Below are positions 59,827-64,000 of a stretch of 64,000 bases of DNA, one piece after another (the stretch's first letter is position 1; each line of letters opens with the position of its first letter). The stretch is from JBGANR01 sp044222225. GTDB taxonomy: Bacteria; Actinomycetota; Actinomycetes; Mycobacteriales; Mycobacteriaceae. The stretch covers positions 124,001-188,000 of the forward strand of contig JBGANR010000004.1 of NCBI GenBank assembly GCA_044222225.1, written 5' to 3'. The notes beneath the pieces are model-generated. The model saw only the letters and a program-made list of their open reading frames with translations, searched no databases and was not told where the DNA came from. Made by a program: the position numbers and the translations under genes.

Positions 59827-60495
59827 TCAGACGATGGAGAGCAGGTCGTCGAACGAGGAGAGGTGGAGGTCGGCCGGCACTCCGGGGTGACCCCAGGCGA
59901 CCTGCGCGTAGGTCACTCCGGCGGCCTCGGCGGTCGCGCGGTCGATCTCGGTGTCGCCGACGTACAGCACACGCAGTCCGGCGGCGCCGAGGGCGTCGAC
60001 GGTGTCGGTGAGGTGTCCGGGCTCCGGCTTCGGCGTCGGCGTGGTGTCCGATCCGACGACGGCCCCGACGATGTCGCCCACGCCGACCGCGTCGAGCACG
60101 GCCAGCGCGATGGCGGTCCGCTTGTTGGTGCACACTCCGATGAGGACGCCGCGGGCGTGCAGAGCGGGCAGAACCGTCGCCGCGGTGTCGAGCAGCGCGG
60201 TCCGCACCGCCGGGTAGGCGCGATACCGCTCCGAATAGGCCGCGAGCACGGCGTCGACGACGCCGGGCTCGTCCGGCGAATGCCCGGCGGCGGTGATGCA
60301 CGCCGTGACGAGCACCCGCGGCCCGCCGCCGAGAGCGGCGCCGACCTGCGCGGGCGTCACCTCGCCGAGGCCGCGGGAGCGCAACGCGTGGTTCATCGCA
60401 TCGGCGATGTCGGCGCTGCTGTCGACGAGCGTCCCGTCGAGGTCGAGGACGACGGCCGAGAACCCGGTGTCTCCTCGCGCGTACTGGGCGGTCAT
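59827..60495 (-). CDS. HAD-family phosphatase (phosphoglycolate phosphatase-like)
   Basis: 222-residue haloacid-dehalogenase phosphatase. DLDGTLVDS (18-26) holds the nucleophile Asp18, VCTNKRT (about 120-126) motif II, and KPEPGHLTDT with YVGDTEIDRATAEAAG (about 176-191) motifs III-IV. Closest to Gph, which removes phosphate from 2-phosphoglycolate; a sugar phosphate is equally possible here. Start ATG 60493-60495, overlapping the aldehyde dehydrogenase stop (ATGA). Confidence 0.86.
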   Translation of the reverse strand: MTAQYARGDTGFSAVVLDLDGTLVDSSADIADAMNHALRSRGLGEVTPAQVGAALGGGPRVLVTACITAAGHSPDEPGVVDAVLAAYSERYRAYPAVRTALLDTAATVLPALHARGVLIGVCTNKRTAIALAVLDAVGVGDIVGAVVGSDTTPTPKPEPGHLTDTVDALGAAGLRVLYVGDTEIDRATAEAAGVTYAQVAWGHPGVPADLHLSSFDDLLSIV

Positions 60496-61928
60496 CGCCC
60501 GGATCCGTAGCGGATCCGGATGTGCTTGTGCTCCAGGTAGCCCTCGAGTCCGGCCTTGCCGTGCTCGACGCCGAAGCCGCTGCCCTTGCGACCGCCGTAC
60601 GGAGCGTTCATGATGCCCGCGTCGACGTTGTTGACCGCGACGTTGCCGTAGTCGAGCAGCCGGCCCAACTCGTGCGCCTGCTCGAGGTCGCGGGTGTAGA
60701 CGTACGAGGCGAGCCCGGAATCGGTGCTGTTGGCCAGCGCGATCGCGTCCGCCAGGTCGCTGTACGCCATGACGCCGACGACCGGCCCGAACGTCTCCTC
60801 GGACATGATGAGCATCTCCGGCGTGCAGTCGGCCACGACCGTCGGCGCGTAGAAGTACCCGGGGGCGAGTTCGGCGACCCGGCCGCCGCCCACCCGGACG
60901 GTGGCGCCGCGGGCGACAGCGTCGTCGACGTGCTGCTCGACGACGTCGACCCCGGCCTGAGTGGCCATCGGGCCGATGTCGACGGACGCGTCCAGGCCGT
61001 CGCCCACGGTGAGCGTCTCGACCGCGGCGGTGAGGCCGTCGACGAACTCCTCGTAGACCGAATCGTGGACGTAGATCCGGTTGATCGCGATGCAGATCTG
61101 GCCCACGTTGCGGAAGCCGCGACGTGCGGCGCCGGCGATGGCGGCGGGGACGTCGGCCTTGTCCGTGACGATCATCGGGCAGGTGCCGCCCAATTCCATC
61201 GTCAACGGCATGGCCCGCGGGACGTTGCGGGCGATGATGTCGCCGGTGGCGGTCGATCCGGTGAACGCGAGCTTGTCCAGACCGCGGTGGCCCGCGAGGG
61301 CCGGACCGGCGGCGCCGGCGCCGAGCACGAGATTGGCGACGCCGGCCGGCAGGCCCGCCTCTGCGATGCACTCGAAGAGCAGGACCGGCGAGACCGACGC
61401 GTACTGGGACGGCTTGACCACGATGGTGCAGCCGGCGGCGACGGCGGCGCACAACTTCCACCCGACGAGCTCGAGCGGGTAGTTCCACGGCGTGATGGCG
61501 CCGACGACCCCGACCGGTTCGAGCACCGCGAGGCTGGTGAACCCGTCGACGTCGTTGGGGATCACCTCGCCGTGGACGCGCGTCGCCTCCTCGGCGTAGA
61601 AGTGGAAGGCCTTGGCGAGCTTGTCGACCTCGCCGGTGGCCTCGCCGATCGTCTTGCCCATCTCGGTGGTGATCGCCCGGGCGAGTTCCGCCTCCCGGGC
61701 CTTCACGCGATCGCCGATGGCGTGCAGGTGGCGGGCCCGCACCGACGGGTTGACGTGTCGCCACTGCGCGAACGCGGTGCGGGCGGCTGCCACCGCGACG
61801 TCGACCTCGGCCGTGCCCGACGACGGCACGTGGGCGATGACGCTGTCATCGGCCGGATTGCGCGCGTCGAAGGTGGCCTCGGTGGACGTCCACCGTCCGT
61901 CGATGTAGTTCTTCAGAGTCTCGGTCAT
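60492..61928 (-). CDS. NAD(P)-dependent aldehyde dehydrogenase
   Basis: 478-residue aldehyde dehydrogenase. PWNYPLELVGWKL (about 142-154), FTGSTATGD (about 217-225), Glu in MELGGTCP (about 242-249) and Cys in GQICIAINR (about 274-282) are visible. The tail GGRKGSGFGVEHGKAGLEGYLEHKHI is typical of this group. The general fit is to lactaldehyde or succinate-semialdehyde dehydrogenases. It sits between a 2-hydroxyacid dehydrogenase and a HAD phosphatase in a coupled operon. Its exact aldehyde cannot be read from sequence. Confidence 0.85.
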   Translation of the reverse strand: MTETLKNYIDGRWTSTEATFDARNPADDSVIAHVPSSGTAEVDVAVAAARTAFAQWRHVNPSVRARHLHAIGDRVKAREAELARAITTEMGKTIGEATGEVDKLAKAFHFYAEEATRVHGEVIPNDVDGFTSLAVLEPVGVVGAITPWNYPLELVGWKLCAAVAAGCTIVVKPSQYASVSPVLLFECIAEAGLPAGVANLVLGAGAAGPALAGHRGLDKLAFTGSTATGDIIARNVPRAMPLTMELGGTCPMIVTDKADVPAAIAGAARRGFRNVGQICIAINRIYVHDSVYEEFVDGLTAAVETLTVGDGLDASVDIGPMATQAGVDVVEQHVDDAVARGATVRVGGGRVAELAPGYFYAPTVVADCTPEMLIMSEETFGPVVGVMAYSDLADAIALANSTDSGLASYVYTRDLEQAHELGRLLDYGNVAVNNVDAGIMNAPYGGRKGSGFGVEHGKAGLEGYLEHKHIRIRYGSGR

Positions 61929-61954
61929 GTCTTCCTTCGCCTTCGTGGGGTCGG

Positions 61955-62914
61955 TCAGTTGACCTGGCAGCGGAGCGGCTCGCGCCGTCCGGCGCGCAGC
62001 GCCTCTTCGGCGGCCAGTCGTTGCAGGTCGCGGAGGGACTGTTCGGAGTAGTAGGCGGCGTGAGGGGTGAGCAGGGCGTTCGGATGCCGTCGCAGCGGAT
62101 GGTCGACGGGTAGCGGCTCAGGCACGAAGACGTCGAGCGCGGCCCCCGCGAGCTGCCCGCTGTCGAGTGCCGCCAGGACGGCGTCCTGATCGACGAGCGC
62201 TCCCCGAGACGTGTTGACGAGGAACGAGCCGTGCGGCATCTTCGCCAGGTTCTCGAAGCCGACCACGCCCGTGGTTTCCCGCGTGGCAGGTGCGTGCAGC
62301 GAAAGCACGTGTGAGCGCCGGAACAGTTCGTCGAGACCGACGAGCTCGATGCCGTGCTCGGCTGCCGCTGCGGCGTCCGCGTACGGGTCGTAGGCGAGGA
62401 TCTCGAACCCGAACGGCCGCAGCCGACGCGCGACGGCCCGCCCGATGCGGCCGGTGCCGAACAGGCCGACGGTGGTCTCGGCCATCGAGCGGATCGGCGC
62501 GAGTTCGGTGGCCGACGGCCAGCCGCCGGCGGCGACCGCCCGGCTGAAGTGGTGCAGTTTCCGGATGAGCGTGAGCACCGAGGTCACGGCGTGGTCGGCG
62601 ACGGTGTCGGCGCCGTAGTCCGGGACGTTGCATACCCGGACGCCGAGCCGCTTCGCCGCGTCCAGGTCGACGTTGTCGTAGCCGATGCCGTAGCGGACGA
62701 CGACCGCCCCGGGGTTGAGCTCCCGCAGCACGGCCTCGGTGATCGGTGCGAAGTTGACCAGCGCGATGTCCGCGCCGCGCACCGCTCGGGCGGCGTCGGC
62801 CTCGGTGGAGACGTCGAACACCGCGAGTCCGGCCTGGAGTTCGTCTGCAGCCCGACGCTCGAACGCCACATCGGCGAAGGCGTGGTCGGTGATGACCATC
62901 AGCACGTCAGGCAC
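61955..62914 (-). CDS. D-2-hydroxyacid dehydrogenase (C-terminal-binding-type)
   Basis: 319-residue dehydrogenase of the D-isomer family. GTGRIG (about 153-158) binds NAD, followed by DPYAD (about 177-181). The catalytic Arg (NTSRGALVD), Glu (VFVPEPLPVDHP) and His (TPHAAYYS) are all present. It starts with GTG 62912-62914, overlapping the end of the upstream gene by 8 nt. Resembles the hydroxypyruvate / phosphoglycerate dehydrogenase-related group used in sugar-acid catabolism. Confidence 0.85.
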   Translation of the reverse strand: MPDVLMVITDHAFADVAFERRAADELQAGLAVFDVSTEADAARAVRGADIALVNFAPITEAVLRELNPGAVVVRYGIGYDNVDLDAAKRLGVRVCNVPDYGADTVADHAVTSVLTLIRKLHHFSRAVAAGGWPSATELAPIRSMAETTVGLFGTGRIGRAVARRLRPFGFEILAYDPYADAAAAAEHGIELVGLDELFRRSHVLSLHAPATRETTGVVGFENLAKMPHGSFLVNTSRGALVDQDAVLAALDSGQLAGAALDVFVPEPLPVDHPLRRHPNALLTPHAAYYSEQSLRDLQRLAAEEALRAGRREPLRCQVN

Positions 62915-64000
62915 CGATCCTTTCGATGAACCCGCGGGCCGTGAGGTTCGCGATGAGGCCGCGCACGCCGAAGGTCCAGCGCGGCGCCTTCTCGGAGTGG
63001 TTCACCCGGTTCACGAGCGTCCCCAGCCTGGGGCTGGAGATGCGGACGACGTCGCGGAGGTGATGGGTGAAGCCCATGCCCGCCCCGCCGCGATCGTGCG
63101 TGGGGGAGAAGAGCGTCCCGGTGTAGAGGACGATCCCGTCCGGGTACTGGTGCGCGTCGCCGACCGTGTAGGCCGCCAGTGCCGCGACGTCTCGCGAGAT
63201 CTCCCGCATCTGGCTGACGCCGTCGAGCACGAAGCCGTCGTCCTCGCCGAGCACCTGCAGCCGGACTTCGGTGCTGCGGACGTCGTCGAGGGTGAACGAC
63301 TCGTCGAAGAGCCGGATGAACGGCCCGAGCGCCGCCGACGCATTGTTGTCCTTCGCCTTGGGCAGCAGCAGAGCCGAGCGGCCCTCGACGTCGCGCAGGT
63401 TGACGTCGTTGCCGAGCATCGCGCCCACGATGCGGCCCGTCGAGGTGACCGCGATGGCGACCTCGGGCTCGGGGTTGTTCCACGAGGAGACCTGCGCGAC
63501 GCCGATCTCGGCGCCGCATCCAACGGCGGACAGGATCGGCGCCTTGGTGAAGACCTCGGGATCCGGGCCGAGTCCGACCTCCAGGTACTGCGACCACTGG
63601 CCGCGGGCCTGCAGGTCCGCTTTGAGCCGCGCGGCGTCCTCGCCGCCGGGGGTGATGGCCGACAGATCGGTGCCGATGAGCGTTTCGAGCTCGCCGCGCA
63701 GCGCGTCGGCGCGCTCGGGGTCGCCGCCGGTGCGCTCTTCGATGAGCCGTTCCAGCAGCGACGTCGCGAACGTCACGCCGGCCGCCTTCAGCACCGACAG
63801 GTCGACGGGCGCCAGCAGCCGCGGCAACCGATCACCGGTCTCGCTCACCGAGTTCGCCAGAATCTCGGTGACCGGCCACGATCGGGTTCCGGTCGCGGAG
63901 CGTGCTGCTGCGACCGGGTCCGCGGATTCCAGCAGATCGGTCATCGTCGGGAACGTCGCCGTGATGTCGACGACGGCCCCGTCACGCAGGACGACGACAC
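62907..64000 (-). CDS. Fumarylacetoacetate hydrolase-family protein (5' end outside window)
   Basis: FAH-family enzyme of at least 364 residues. An internal ATG at 63944 is not the start: codons upstream continue in frame to the window edge, reading VVVLRDGAVVDITATFPT, which is the usual N-terminal FAH subdomain. The catalytic core contains PEPEVAIAV (metal-binding Glu), GNDVNLRDVEGRSALLLPKAKDNNAS and SPTHDRGGAGMGFTHHLRDVVRI. This longer, fused form resembles FAH proteins beside sugar-acid catabolic genes. It heads the coupled operon that runs to 57585. Confidence 0.85.
   Translation of the reverse strand, partial: VVVLRDGAVVDITATFPTMTDLLESADPVAAARSATGTRSWPVTEILANSVSETGDRLPRLLAPVDLSVLKAAGVTFATSLLERLIEERTGGDPERADALRGELETLIGTDLSAITPGGEDAARLKADLQARGQWSQYLEVGLGPDPEVFTKAPILSAVGCGAEIGVAQVSSWNNPEPEVAIAVTSTGRIVGAMLGNDVNLRDVEGRSALLLPKAKDNNASAALGPFIRLFDESFTLDDVRSTEVRLQVLGEDDGFVLDGVSQMREISRDVAALAAYTVGDAHQYPDGIVLYTGTLFSPTHDRGGAGMGFTHHLRDVVRISSPRLGTLVNRVNHSEKAPRWTFGVRGLIANLTARGFIERIGA

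Overview
The window is high-GC, gene-dense DNA with many 4-nt start/stop overlaps (ATGA, GTGA), frequent GTG starts, an IdeR/DtxR-type iron box, a Pmt protein-mannosyltransferase gene next to rsmI (the order known from mycobacteria), FadR- and IclR-type regulators and no rRNA or tRNA genes. This fits a mycolic-acid actinomycete (Mycobacteriales; a Gordonia- or Williamsia-like genome is my guess). Almost all of it is accessory carbohydrate and polyol catabolism: dehydrogenases, sugar kinases and isomerases, transporters and local regulators, with a short housekeeping island in the middle.

Layout. 1-314: edge of a Gfo/Idh/MocA oxidoreductase. 511-3070: five tandem paralogous genes for small secreted two-cysteine proteins, with a conserved leader block and long hairpins between them. 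3255-13075 (minus strand): a long run reading pxpA-pxpB-pxpC-MFS-SDR-rraA-like-aminotransferase-2-hydroxyacid dehydrogenase-idnO-idnD, divergent from a LacI regulator (13307) with TTGCCA-type operators between them. 14324-17642: broken ankyrin lipoprotein, YCII protein plus ECF sigma factor, FadR regulator. 17846-23025: yigZ, an iron-regulated siderophore-interacting protein, pmt, rsmI, an aldo/keto reductase, then a Phd-VapC toxin-antitoxin pair.

23740-32023: probable tetrulose (erythrulose/tetritol) locus: SDR, fused DhaK-DhaL kinase, RpiB-family isomerase and a TIM-barrel isomerase on the minus strand; a divergent MFS transporter, a split transketolase and a FadR regulator on the plus strand. 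Matching TGTTGAC-type operators in the divergent promoter and in front of the regulator suggest one regulon. 32076-35690: AraC regulator, SDR, a rearrangement scar (fragments of an aldehyde dehydrogenase and of a FadR gene) and a DUF4143 ATPase preceded by three 22-bp-phased repeats.

35726-50614: gabD and a myo-inositol region. Minus strand: iolB, iolD, a possible leader peptide, an iolT-like transporter, a run of 25 C, an isomerase and two universal stress proteins. Plus strand: dehydrogenase, split transketolase, iolG-like, iolE-like, another dehydrogenase and an SDR. iolC is not seen. 50643-53028: MntA-like nucleotidyltransferase with an inactivated HepT partner, and two IclR regulators. 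53162-57608: aquaglyceroporin, SDR and FGGY kinase divergent from a FadR regulator, in visibly less GC-biased DNA. 57585-64000: pentose/sugar-acid operon: FAA-hydrolase-family protein (cut by the window edge), 2-hydroxyacid dehydrogenase, aldehyde dehydrogenase, HAD phosphatase, rpiA and an NADP-type aldehyde dehydrogenase.

Four copies of a dispersed intergenic palindrome (stem GCTGAGCG/CGCTCAGC around an A+T centre) recur at 5.2, 14.9, 19.3 and 29.3 kb, always in gaps between genes. All functions come from reading motifs in translations; no database search was run.
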